Source of the DNA: Bacteroidota bacterium
Lineage (GTDB): Bacteria; Bacteroidota; Bacteroidia; Chitinophagales; Chitinophagaceae
Reading direction: 5' to 3'
Assembly (NCBI GenBank): GCA_028875955.1
Contig: JAGWTX010000114.1
Coordinates: forward strand, 1-7,419
Length of the DNA: 7,419 nucleotides
Shown: one piece after another, positions 1 through 6,628 of the stretch
Layout: each line of letters opens with the position of its first letter
How positions within the stretch are numbered: position 1 is the stretch's first letter
Position numbers and translations under genes: made by a program
Notes under the pieces: generated by a model
The model's input: only the letters and a program-made list of their open reading frames with translations
Databases searched by the model: none
What the model was told of the DNA's origin: nothing

Positions 1-1709
1 AACAATTCTGTCGCCTGGTCCAGGGTATTCACCAATTGCAGTGTTATGATAGAAGAGTTTCCATCCATTGCTCCATCGGGTGTGCCGCCGGGAAATTGAT
101 CATTCCAATCTACAAAGCTCCACCACTTCATGGGGCCCAGCATATTTTTCTGTTTGTCCAGGTGTTTTTCAAACCAGTCCAGTACCCCGATGGCAGGAAC
201 CAGGAACTGAGAAAGAAATGCATCATCTTTTCGCTGCATCCAGTAATCATGCAGCATCGAAACCCAGAAAAGAGAAAAGGGAGGGATCACCTGCAAACGG
301 CTGCTGGGATATCTTCCCTGTGTAAGTCCTTCGGGTACACGGGAATGATAAAAATCCAGCAGGGCTTTGCGCATCAGCCTGTCATCACCGGTAACATACA
401 GCGAAATCAGGGATTGTATCCGGGTATCCCCTTCGTATTGAAGCTGCTCATAATAAGGACAATCGAAATAAGTTTCGCCCGCACAGAGTTGTGCGGTGCG
501 CCAACCAATATCCCAGATCTGTTTCAGCGAGGCATCGTTACTGCTGAAAGAAGCTTTCACCGTAAACGGATAACCATTGGTTGAACCATACAGGTCATCA
601 AGGATAAGCGGTTCATCACCTGTTGTGATATCCAGTTGCAGGTATCGGTAGGTCCTTTGCCATAAGGGTCTGAAATGCCGGTTATCACCACCATCGGGTA
701 AAAAGATATCATAATTGCCCCTGATGGTCTTACCGGTGATATCATTCCTGTTTCCTTTCTGACCATCCGGTGCAAACAAGGCTTCTGCATAAGTGAGTTG
801 AATTTTGGAACCCTTACCCTTGCTCACCCATAATTCGGGATAGGCCACCGTATTGTAGGTCTGATCTAACAGCAGGGTGACTGTCTGATGGGCAGCAATG
901 CCAAGCGGTTGTCCGCCTTTCAGAAAATTGCCATCTGTTCCGATTCCCGTTGCTTTGCGCAGAACCGGAATCCGTTGCAACTGCTCTTTCATAAATGGAA
1001 TATTCCTGGGTGCCAGTGTCCAGAGGTTATCGGATCCATATCCGGCGGGAACGGGGTTTGCGATTTTTTTTACCGGCAGCCAATGGGTATCCGAAAAATT
1101 GGGTTGTTCCCAACCCCAGGGGTAAGCTGCCGCGTTGAGTTCATCGCCCGGGCCGATTACCATATACGTGCGCAATTTGGCAGCATTGTCTGTAGAACAG
1201 GGTTGATAGGCAAGATCATGTAACACCTTCCAGCCTTCCCTTGTATTGACGATTTTTTCATTCTCCGAATCTCCCTGAACCAGAAATGCCGTCTGGTTAG
1301 AGACCTGGGCAACGGGGGCATAGGTTCCCATATTCCAAACCAGGGCCGCAATCGTGTTGTTACCACTGGTCAGCAATGGAGCAATATCCACCGATTCAAA
1401 ATACCAGTTATACAGGTCTCCCCTTGCCGGGCCGCTCAGAACCGGTTTTCCGTTCACAAACAAACGATACCGGTTATCTGCTGATACATGAATGACAAAT
1501 GTGGATGGGATCGTTTGAATGGAAAATGTTTTCCGGAAATGATAGACACCATAATCCCTTTGTGGAACATCGGGACAGGTTACCCAGGAAGCCGACCATC
1601 CCCCGCGTAACAATTTCGGGTTAACACCCGCTTCTTTTTGTGAAAAGGCGGTGAGACATGGCAGTCCCATGCAAAACAGCAGAAGGATTCGAAAACGGAT
1701 TATTTGCAT
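1..1709 (-). CDS. Secreted GH78-like alpha-L-rhamnosidase family protein, C-terminus cut by window edge
   Basis: Reading from ATG at 1709 gives 569 uninterrupted codons that run off the left edge without a stop. Residues 1-24 form a signal peptide (hydrophobic LLLFCMGLPCL, then AFSQ), so the product should be exported. Residues about 55-145 form a beta-sandwich binding domain with the motifs YRLFVNGKPVLSGPARGD and GNNTIAALVWN, typical of the N-terminal modules of GH78-type rhamnosidases. The catalytic (alpha/alpha)6 barrel begins near residue 385. Its acidic loop reads DCPYYEQLQYEGD at 416-428, so D416, E421 and D428 align with the Asp/Glu/Asp catalytic set described for Bacillus RhaB, E421 being the likely general acid. 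Further barrel motifs are RYPSSRLQVIPPFSLFWVSM (466-485) and FVDWND (532-537). The second catalytic Glu would lie outside the window. The gene follows the GH-A gene by 14 nt and is probably last or late in the operon. The fold assignment is firm; rhamnose specificity is inferred, because this subgroup is poorly characterised. Confidence 0.9.
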   Translation of the reverse strand, partial: MQIIRFRILLLFCMGLPCLTAFSQKEAGVNPKLLRGGWSASWVTCPDVPQRDYGVYHFRKTFSIQTIPSTFVIHVSADNRYRLFVNGKPVLSGPARGDLYNWYFESVDIAPLLTSGNNTIAALVWNMGTYAPVAQVSNQTAFLVQGDSENEKIVNTREGWKVLHDLAYQPCSTDNAAKLRTYMVIGPGDELNAAAYPWGWEQPNFSDTHWLPVKKIANPVPAGYGSDNLWTLAPRNIPFMKEQLQRIPVLRKATGIGTDGNFLKGGQPLGIAAHQTVTLLLDQTYNTVAYPELWVSKGKGSKIQLTYAEALFAPDGQKGNRNDITGKTIRGNYDIFLPDGGDNRHFRPLWQRTYRYLQLDITTGDEPLILDDLYGSTNGYPFTVKASFSSNDASLKQIWDIGWRTAQLCAGETYFDCPYYEQLQYEGDTRIQSLISLYVTGDDRLMRKALLDFYHSRVPEGLTQGRYPSSRLQVIPPFSLFWVSMLHDYWMQRKDDAFLSQFLVPAIGVLDWFEKHLDKQKNMLGPMKWWSFVDWNDQFPGGTPDGAMDGNSSIITLQLVNTLDQATEL

Positions 1710-1723
1710 GCGCTTGAAATTTA

Positions 1724-2788
1724 TTAACGTGTCAGTTTTCTGATCAGGTTTACTTCATCCTGTCTGTAGGGTGTTCCATCAGGGAAGAATATGTCATGAA
1801 ACCATTCAACAGGTTGTGCACCATCCGGCATGGGTGTGTCCCATGCATAAATCGTATTGGTTTTACCGCTGACAAAACCCCAGTTGATGGCACCTACCTG
1901 TTCCTTTTTCAACAGGGGCATGATATTTGAAAAACGGCTGTTTCTTGTTCTGGCCATGTATTCGGTACAAATCAATGGCTTACCATGTGTCTTTAACAAT
2001 TCAATGACCCGTTTGTGCAGGGAAGACTCTTCATAGTTGTGATAAGTAATGATATCAGAATTCAGCGATTGAAAAGCATTTAACTTTTCAAAATCCCATG
2101 CCCAGATACCTGCACTGACAGGCTGGTCCGGATCAACAGCCCTGGCCCATTCAAACACCTTCTGAAGCAAAGGGAGGCTGCTGTCTTTTTTACCGCTGTT
2201 TCCGGGTTCGTTGTATAAATCCCATAATAAGATCCGTTTATCGTGTGCAAAATGGGTAAGTACCGCTTTTACATATTTCTCCAAACGCGGAAACTGTGCG
2301 GGATCGCTGGAGGCTGCCTGACCCGGATCCTGCATCCAGCCAGAATTGTGTACCCCTGTTTTGGGGGCAGGTTGCTTGCCGGTCTTGGGTTCTTTGTTCC
2401 AGCAATCATCAAAAAATACAAAGATGGGTTCAATCTTATGCCGGGATGCAATGGTTAAAAAACGATCTACCCGGTTGATAAAACCAGCCGGGTCTTCCTG
2501 CCAGGCAAGATTGTGCAGAAATACACGCATGGTATTAAAACCGATTTTTTCAGCCCAGCCCAACTCTTTATCAATCGTGGTTGGATCAAAGCTATCCGCC
2601 TGCCACATTTCAAGCTGGTTGATGGCCGTTGCCGGGATATAATTGGCACCTGCCAGCCATTGATGAGCAGCATACCAGGTATTGGCTTTTTCAACAGACC
2701 ATACTTTACCCTGTGCCAGTGCAAACTGTAAGGGAAGAAAACCCAGGATGGCAATAATGTATTTGAAAATATTAGCAAGACTTTTCAT
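1724..2788 (-). CDS. Secreted clan GH-A (GH5-like) glycoside hydrolase, often labelled cellulase-family or 1,4-beta-xylanase
   Basis: This is a complete 354-aa protein. Residues 1-26 are a signal peptide (IIAILGFLPL, then FALAQ), and the remainder is a single TIM barrel with no binding module. Retaining GH-A residues are visible: R88 in NTMRVFLHN after an early strand, the acid/base pair N193-E194 in LLWDLYNEPGN, H250 and Y252 in ITYHNYE, the nucleophile E276 in LICTEYMAR, and W303 in INWGFVSG. These match the invariant set of GH5 except that the strand-3 end, where GH5 usually has a His, reads VFFDDCW (124-130). The expected reaction is hydrolysis of a beta-glycosidic bond with retention of configuration, in the periplasm or outside the cell. 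Homologues are often named 1,4-beta-xylanase, but I see nothing that fixes the substrate. The gene starts 18 nt after the rhamnosidase stop and ends 14 nt before the next gene, which indicates one transcript. A short AGGTG lies just before the ATG, too close to be an ideal ribosome binding site. Confidence 0.9.
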   Translation of the reverse strand: MKSLANIFKYIIAILGFLPLQFALAQGKVWSVEKANTWYAAHQWLAGANYIPATAINQLEMWQADSFDPTTIDKELGWAEKIGFNTMRVFLHNLAWQEDPAGFINRVDRFLTIASRHKIEPIFVFFDDCWNKEPKTGKQPAPKTGVHNSGWMQDPGQAASSDPAQFPRLEKYVKAVLTHFAHDKRILLWDLYNEPGNSGKKDSSLPLLQKVFEWARAVDPDQPVSAGIWAWDFEKLNAFQSLNSDIITYHNYEESSLHKRVIELLKTHGKPLICTEYMARTRNSRFSNIMPLLKKEQVGAINWGFVSGKTNTIYAWDTPMPDGAQPVEWFHDIFFPDGTPYRQDEVNLIRKLTR

Positions 2789-2806
2789 ACACCTGACAAT
2801 TATATT

Positions 2807-5515
2807 TTATTTGGTTACAAAAAAATGATAGGTTCCGGAACCAAGTTCAGCAACCCGGTATCCTTTTGCCCCATTTTGTTGCGTACCATTAAATGAAAAC
2901 GATTTCCCGGATTCTGTTACCGTATCAGTGGCCGTTGCCGGAACAAAAACGGTGGATCTTGTATTGGCAGGAATGACCACATCCATTTCCAGACCTTTCT
3001 CTGTTGTTTTCCAGGAACAGGCAAGTGTGCCATACAATGTTTGCAAGGATCCGGAAGCCTGTGTAAACCCTCCACCCAAATGGGGCTGGATTTTGCTGTG
3101 CAGATAACCGGGGCCATCTTCATAGGTATCCAAACCTACCATAACCCGATACATCCAGTCGCCGATTGCGCCATAGGAATAATGGTTATAGGAATTCATC
3201 GATGGCACTTCAAATGTACCGTTGGGTTTTATGCCATCCCATCTTTCCCAGATCGTTGTGGCGCCCATTTTTACGGGATATAACCAGGAAGGATATTTTT
3301 CCTGCAGCAATAAAGTATAGGCCAGATCCGTATGACCAAACCTGGTTAATACATGACAGAGATAAGGTGTGCCCAGAAAACCCGTAGTGAGATGGTTGCC
3401 ATAACTCTTCACGTTGGCCACCAACCGATCTGCAGCCTGCTCCCTCAAGTTCTCGGGCAGCATATCGAAATTCAAAGCCAGCACATAGGCCGTTTGTGTA
3501 CCCGATACCAGTCTGCCATTGGGAGTAACATATTCACGCATAAATGCCGCTTTCACTTTTTGCAGGAGTTGCTCATAATGGGCAACTTCTTCGGTTTTCC
3601 CAAGCACTTTCGCAGCATCGATCAATAATTGTGTGGAATGTGCATAGAAACATTGGGCAATCAGGTTTTTATCCGTTACCGCCGCTCTGCCGCTGTTGTC
3701 ATCTTCCGGGCTGTAAAATAACCAGTCTCCGAAATGTGTGCCAGTATTCCAAAGATCCTGAACACTTACTTCCTGCATGTAATTTACCCAGGCTTTCATA
3801 CTGGCAAACTGGTTGGCAAGGATCTCCTTATCTCCATATGCCAGATACATGTTCCAGGGAATGATATTGGCCACATCGGCCCAACCGGCAGAACCGGAAG
3901 AACGCGCTCCCAGCACATTCGGAATCACATGGGGAACCGAACCGTTGGGTAACTGATCCGCTGCCACATCTTTCAGCCATTTGCTGAAGAAATTATGGAC
4001 ATTCATATTAAAAGCCGCCGTGCGGGAAAATACCTGTGCATCACCTGTCCAACCGAGACGTTCATCCCTTTGCGGACAGTCGGTGGGCACATCAATAAAA
4101 TTGCCTTTCTGTCCCCATTGTATGTTATGCTGTAACTGGTTCACCAATTCATTGGATGAATGAAAAGTTCCTGTGGGTGTCATATCAGAATACAAGGCAA
4201 CGGCAGTGAAATTTTCGGGTTTGATTTCACCGGGATATCCTTCCAGCCTGATAAACTGAAATCCATGCCAGGTAAAATGCGGCTCGAATTCTTCCTCTCC
4301 ATCTCCCTTAAGCACATATTTATCCTGGGCTTTGGCACCCCTTAAATTATCGGTATAAAAATTACCGGTCTTATCCAGCACTTCCGCGTGTGAGACAACA
4401 ATCGTATCCCCGGCTTTACCCCTGACTTTTATTTTTACCCAGCCAACCAGGTTCTGACCAAAGTCAATCACTTTTTCACCCTTGGGTGTTGTCAGGATCC
4501 TTACCGGTTGAAAGGTTTCTTTCTTTTTGACCAATTCGTTATACGTGGCCACCAATACGTCCATCGGTGCATTTTCAATACCTACTCCGGACCAGTTACT
4601 GTCATCATACCCCGGGAGGGTCCAACCGGTTTTTTCCATTCTTGCATCATCGGTTTCCCCATTATAAATTTCTGCATACCGGATCTCTCCTGTTGAAGAT
4701 TTCCAGCTTCCGTCTGAAAAAACGGTTTCTTTTGTTCCATCCGTGTAGGTAATTTCCAATTGAAACAAAAGGGCGATATCCTTACCATATACATCATTGT
4801 GATTGGTAAAGCCAACGGTTCCCCGGTACCAGCCACTACCCAACATAACGCCAATGGCATTATTGCCTTTCGTGAGGAGAGAAGTCACATCATACACCTG
4901 GTATTGTAATCTTTTCTGATAGGCTGTCCAGCCCGGTGTAAAATAGGCATCGCCGATCCGCTGCCCATTGATCTGTGCTTCATATAACCCGTGGGCGGTT
5001 ATATAGGCAGTTGCGGAAAGAACCTGTTTTTTTGTCTGAAAGGTTTTACGGAAAAGCGGACTGGGACGAAGGATACTGTCTTCGGGATACCCGGGTACAA
5101 TCCATTTGGCTTTCCAGTCGTTGCTGTGTAAAAACCCCATGTGAAATCCTGCCATTTCACTGGTTACCGGTTCGGCATGCTGGTTATCCCAGACAGTTAC
5201 CTGCCAGTCGTATTGGGTATCGCTTTTCAAGGGAGAACCTCCATAAGGGATCCATACGGATGCAGCAGACAGGATCTTACCTGAGCGCCAAACCGGTTTT
5301 TTATGATTGGCAGCAGGGAATACGACAATCTCATACGCTTTTTGCAACAGGTTTCGCTGATCACCGGACAGCTCCCAACTGAACCTTGGCAAAGTTTCAC
5401 CTACGCCAATCGGATTAGTTTTATTTTCTGTCTGAAGATGTTCGATACGGGTCTGTGCAAAGATTGAGTTACAAAGGAAAAGTATGGGTAATCCCATACA
5501 AAGGATTTTTTTCAT
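2807..5515 (-). CDS. Secreted GH78 alpha-L-rhamnosidase
   Basis: This enzyme hydrolyses terminal alpha-L-rhamnosyl residues from glycans or glycosides by inversion. I chose the ATG at 5515 (902 aa). It gives a clean signal peptide, KKILCMGLPILFLCNSIFAQ, whereas the upstream in-frame ATG at 5587 would add 24 residues ahead of it. In the 902-aa numbering the domains are: an Ig-like domain at about 25-130 (ENKTNPIGV, PRFSWEL); Bac_rhamnosid_N at about 150-310, with YEAQINGQRIGDAYFTPGW and GNNAIGVMLGSGWYRG; a concanavalin-like domain at about 330-440 (DFGQNLVGWV, TWHGFQFIRLEGYPG); the six-hairpin catalytic barrel at about 450-790; and a C-terminal beta domain. Catalytic residues are present: TDCPQRDERLGWTGDAQ holds D479, E485 (general acid) and D492, and ATTIWERWDG holds E757 (general base). 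NHYSYGAIGDW (777-787) is also typical. Length and domain order match full-size GH78 enzymes and there is no frameshift. It follows the isomerase by 136 nt and precedes the GH-A gene by 18 nt. Confidence 0.96.
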   Translation of the reverse strand: MKKILCMGLPILFLCNSIFAQTRIEHLQTENKTNPIGVGETLPRFSWELSGDQRNLLQKAYEIVVFPAANHKKPVWRSGKILSAASVWIPYGGSPLKSDTQYDWQVTVWDNQHAEPVTSEMAGFHMGFLHSNDWKAKWIVPGYPEDSILRPSPLFRKTFQTKKQVLSATAYITAHGLYEAQINGQRIGDAYFTPGWTAYQKRLQYQVYDVTSLLTKGNNAIGVMLGSGWYRGTVGFTNHNDVYGKDIALLFQLEITYTDGTKETVFSDGSWKSSTGEIRYAEIYNGETDDARMEKTGWTLPGYDDSNWSGVGIENAPMDVLVATYNELVKKKETFQPVRILTTPKGEKVIDFGQNLVGWVKIKVRGKAGDTIVVSHAEVLDKTGNFYTDNLRGAKAQDKYVLKGDGEEEFEPHFTWHGFQFIRLEGYPGEIKPENFTAVALYSDMTPTGTFHSSNELVNQLQHNIQWGQKGNFIDVPTDCPQRDERLGWTGDAQVFSRTAAFNMNVHNFFSKWLKDVAADQLPNGSVPHVIPNVLGARSSGSAGWADVANIIPWNMYLAYGDKEILANQFASMKAWVNYMQEVSVQDLWNTGTHFGDWLFYSPEDDNSGRAAVTDKNLIAQCFYAHSTQLLIDAAKVLGKTEEVAHYEQLLQKVKAAFMREYVTPNGRLVSGTQTAYVLALNFDMLPENLREQAADRLVANVKSYGNHLTTGFLGTPYLCHVLTRFGHTDLAYTLLLQEKYPSWLYPVKMGATTIWERWDGIKPNGTFEVPSMNSYNHYSYGAIGDWMYRVMVGLDTYEDGPGYLHSKIQPHLGGGFTQASGSLQTLYGTLACSWKTTEKGLEMDVVIPANTRSTVFVPATATDTVTESGKSFSFNGTQQNGAKGYRVAELGSGTYHFFVTK

Positions 5516-5651
5516 GGCAGCAACTTTTGATAAGAATGATAATGGAACAAAACCGAAAGCTATGTTTTCCGTATACAAAACCATCATGAACTGTACTGGC
5601 TATCCGAACAGGTCAGGGTTCTCTGATGCGTAAAATTTTTCCCTATCCATC
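5516..5651 (-). promoter_or_regulatory. 136-nt spacer with a weak candidate promoter for the glycosidase genes
   Basis: This is the gap between the isomerase stop and the rhamnosidase start. On the minus strand TAGCTTTC (5562-5555) differs at one base from the Bacteroidota -7 element TAnnTTTG, and would put transcription start a few tens of bases before the ATG at 5515. The nearest TTTTG (5580-5576) is only 13 nt upstream of it, not the usual 19-21, so the match is poor. I found no hairpin followed by a T-run that would end transcription after the isomerase gene. The gap could therefore be either a separate promoter or a simple spacer read through from upstream. Confidence 0.25.
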
Positions 5652-6575
5652 CTATAAGAAATTATCGGCATCCCTGTAAGCCTGGATCAGGGCCAACTCC
5701 CCTTCTTTTCCCGGTTTGGCGATACCATGTTCCATTCCGAGGATTCCGGTATAGCCCTTTTCATAAATATGTTTGAAAATATTCTTATAGTTCATTTCAC
5801 CGGTGCCGGGTTCTTTTCTGCCCGGATTATCCCCGATTTGAAAATAACCGATTTCGTCCCAGGCCCGATCCATCCCGGCAATGATATTGCCTTCATTTCT
5901 CTGCATATGGTACATATCGAACAATATTTTACAGGCCGGACTGTTCACGGCCTTACAGATGGCATAGGTCTGGTCGGAATGCCGCAGGAAAAGATCAGGG
6001 GTATCACTGAGCGGTTCCATAACCATTACCAATCCATGGGGTTCCAGAATTTCAGCTCCGATCCGCATGGATTCGATCACATGGGCAGTCTGAAAACCCA
6101 TGGGTAATTTTCTTTCATAATTTCCGGGCACAACCGTGATCCATTTGGCATGACAACGTTTGGCCACATCCACCGAAACCTTGCAGTACTGGATAAATTT
6201 GTCTCTCCAGGCTTTATCCGTTCCTGTCAATGATGTGGAAAGGGGCCAATTATCAAACTGGTTTACAAAAACACCCATACGCATGCCCAGTTTCTCCATC
6301 GCATCACCGATCTTTTCTTGTTCTTCCGGTATCCGGCTCATCATGCCATTGTCTTCCACAGCACGAAAACCAACACTATGTGCAAACTTGATCTGATCGA
6401 TAAAATCCGGACCGGCCAGGTTTTTAAACATTCCGTCATGGATGGCGTATGGCAAGTGGAAAGGGGTATTATTATCGAGTATCTCCCTGGAGGGTTTGGC
6501 AGCATAGATACCGGAAGCAGCCAGAACAGATCCGCTGGCCAACAAAGTCTGCTGCATAAATTTTCTTCTTTTCAT
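5652..6575 (-). CDS. Exported sugar isomerase/epimerase-like TIM-barrel protein, related to hydroxypyruvate isomerase
   Basis: I chose the ATG at 6575 (307 aa), because translation then begins MKRRKFMQQTLLASGSVLAA, a twin-arginine-like export signal (RRKFM followed by a hydrophobic stretch ending about A25/A26). An in-frame ATG 51 nt upstream would bury that signal. The rest is a xylose-isomerase-like TIM barrel. Likely metal and catalytic residues are E187 in VMVMEPLSD, D220 and H223 in ILFDMYHMQ, Q246 in YFQIGDNPGR and E282 in GILGMEHG. The stretch DNPGRKEPGTGEMNY (249-263) is characteristic of the hydroxypyruvate isomerase group. Family members interconvert aldoses and ketoses or epimerise keto-sugars. 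Cytosolic hydroxypyruvate isomerase has no export signal, so the role here is probably different, perhaps on a sugar released outside the cytoplasm. That is inference from the signal and from the hydrolase genes downstream. The gene is divergent from apbE across about 53 bp. No metal-ligand position looks missing. Confidence 0.88.
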   Translation of the reverse strand: MKRRKFMQQTLLASGSVLAASGIYAAKPSREILDNNTPFHLPYAIHDGMFKNLAGPDFIDQIKFAHSVGFRAVEDNGMMSRIPEEQEKIGDAMEKLGMRMGVFVNQFDNWPLSTSLTGTDKAWRDKFIQYCKVSVDVAKRCHAKWITVVPGNYERKLPMGFQTAHVIESMRIGAEILEPHGLVMVMEPLSDTPDLFLRHSDQTYAICKAVNSPACKILFDMYHMQRNEGNIIAGMDRAWDEIGYFQIGDNPGRKEPGTGEMNYKNIFKHIYEKGYTGILGMEHGIAKPGKEGELALIQAYRDADNFL

Positions 6576-6628
6576 AAATTGGTTTTTGGTGTTTAAATTT
6601 ACTGATAACCCAGTATAAACGAACAACT
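6576..6628. promoter_or_regulatory. Short divergent intergenic region between the isomerase and apbE genes
   Basis: This AT-rich gap must hold, or overlap, the 5' signals of both divergent genes, whose coding starts are inferred at 6575 (minus) and 6629 (plus). It contains a perfect 8-bp palindrome TAAATTTA (6594-6601), which differs at one base from the Bacteroidota -7 element TAnnTTTG on both strands. No TTTG lies at the expected 19-21 nt upstream on either strand, so I do not call a specific promoter. CAACTTTG (6624-6631) is another one-mismatch match on the plus strand, but it overlaps the proposed apbE start codon and would place transcription start inside the gene. Confidence 0.3.

Noticed and set aside
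36..584. A 182-codon open frame on the plus strand
   Set aside because: It lies fully antisense to the well-supported GH78-like gene, shows no recognisable domain, and its sequence is as expected from the complementary reading of that gene.
1064..1071. A run of eight T (eight A on the coding strand) inside the GH78-like gene, a possible slippage or frameshift site
   Set aside because: The reading frame is intact through the run, and conserved domains lie in the same frame on both sides, so there is no sign of frameshifting.
1654..1709. Possible lipoprotein signal in the second GH78-like protein (Cys residues in the leader)
   Set aside because: The residues before the cysteines (LLFC, GLPC) do not fit a lipobox; an ordinary signal peptide ending AFSQ fits better.
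4975..5382. A 135-codon open frame on the plus strand
   Set aside because: It is antisense to the rhamnosidase N-terminal domains, with no family motif and no start context of its own.
5590..5651. Possible terminator after the isomerase gene (AAAATTTT palindrome and a GAAC/GTTC inverted repeat)
   Set aside because: The stems are only four base pairs and no GC-rich hairpin followed by a T-run is present.
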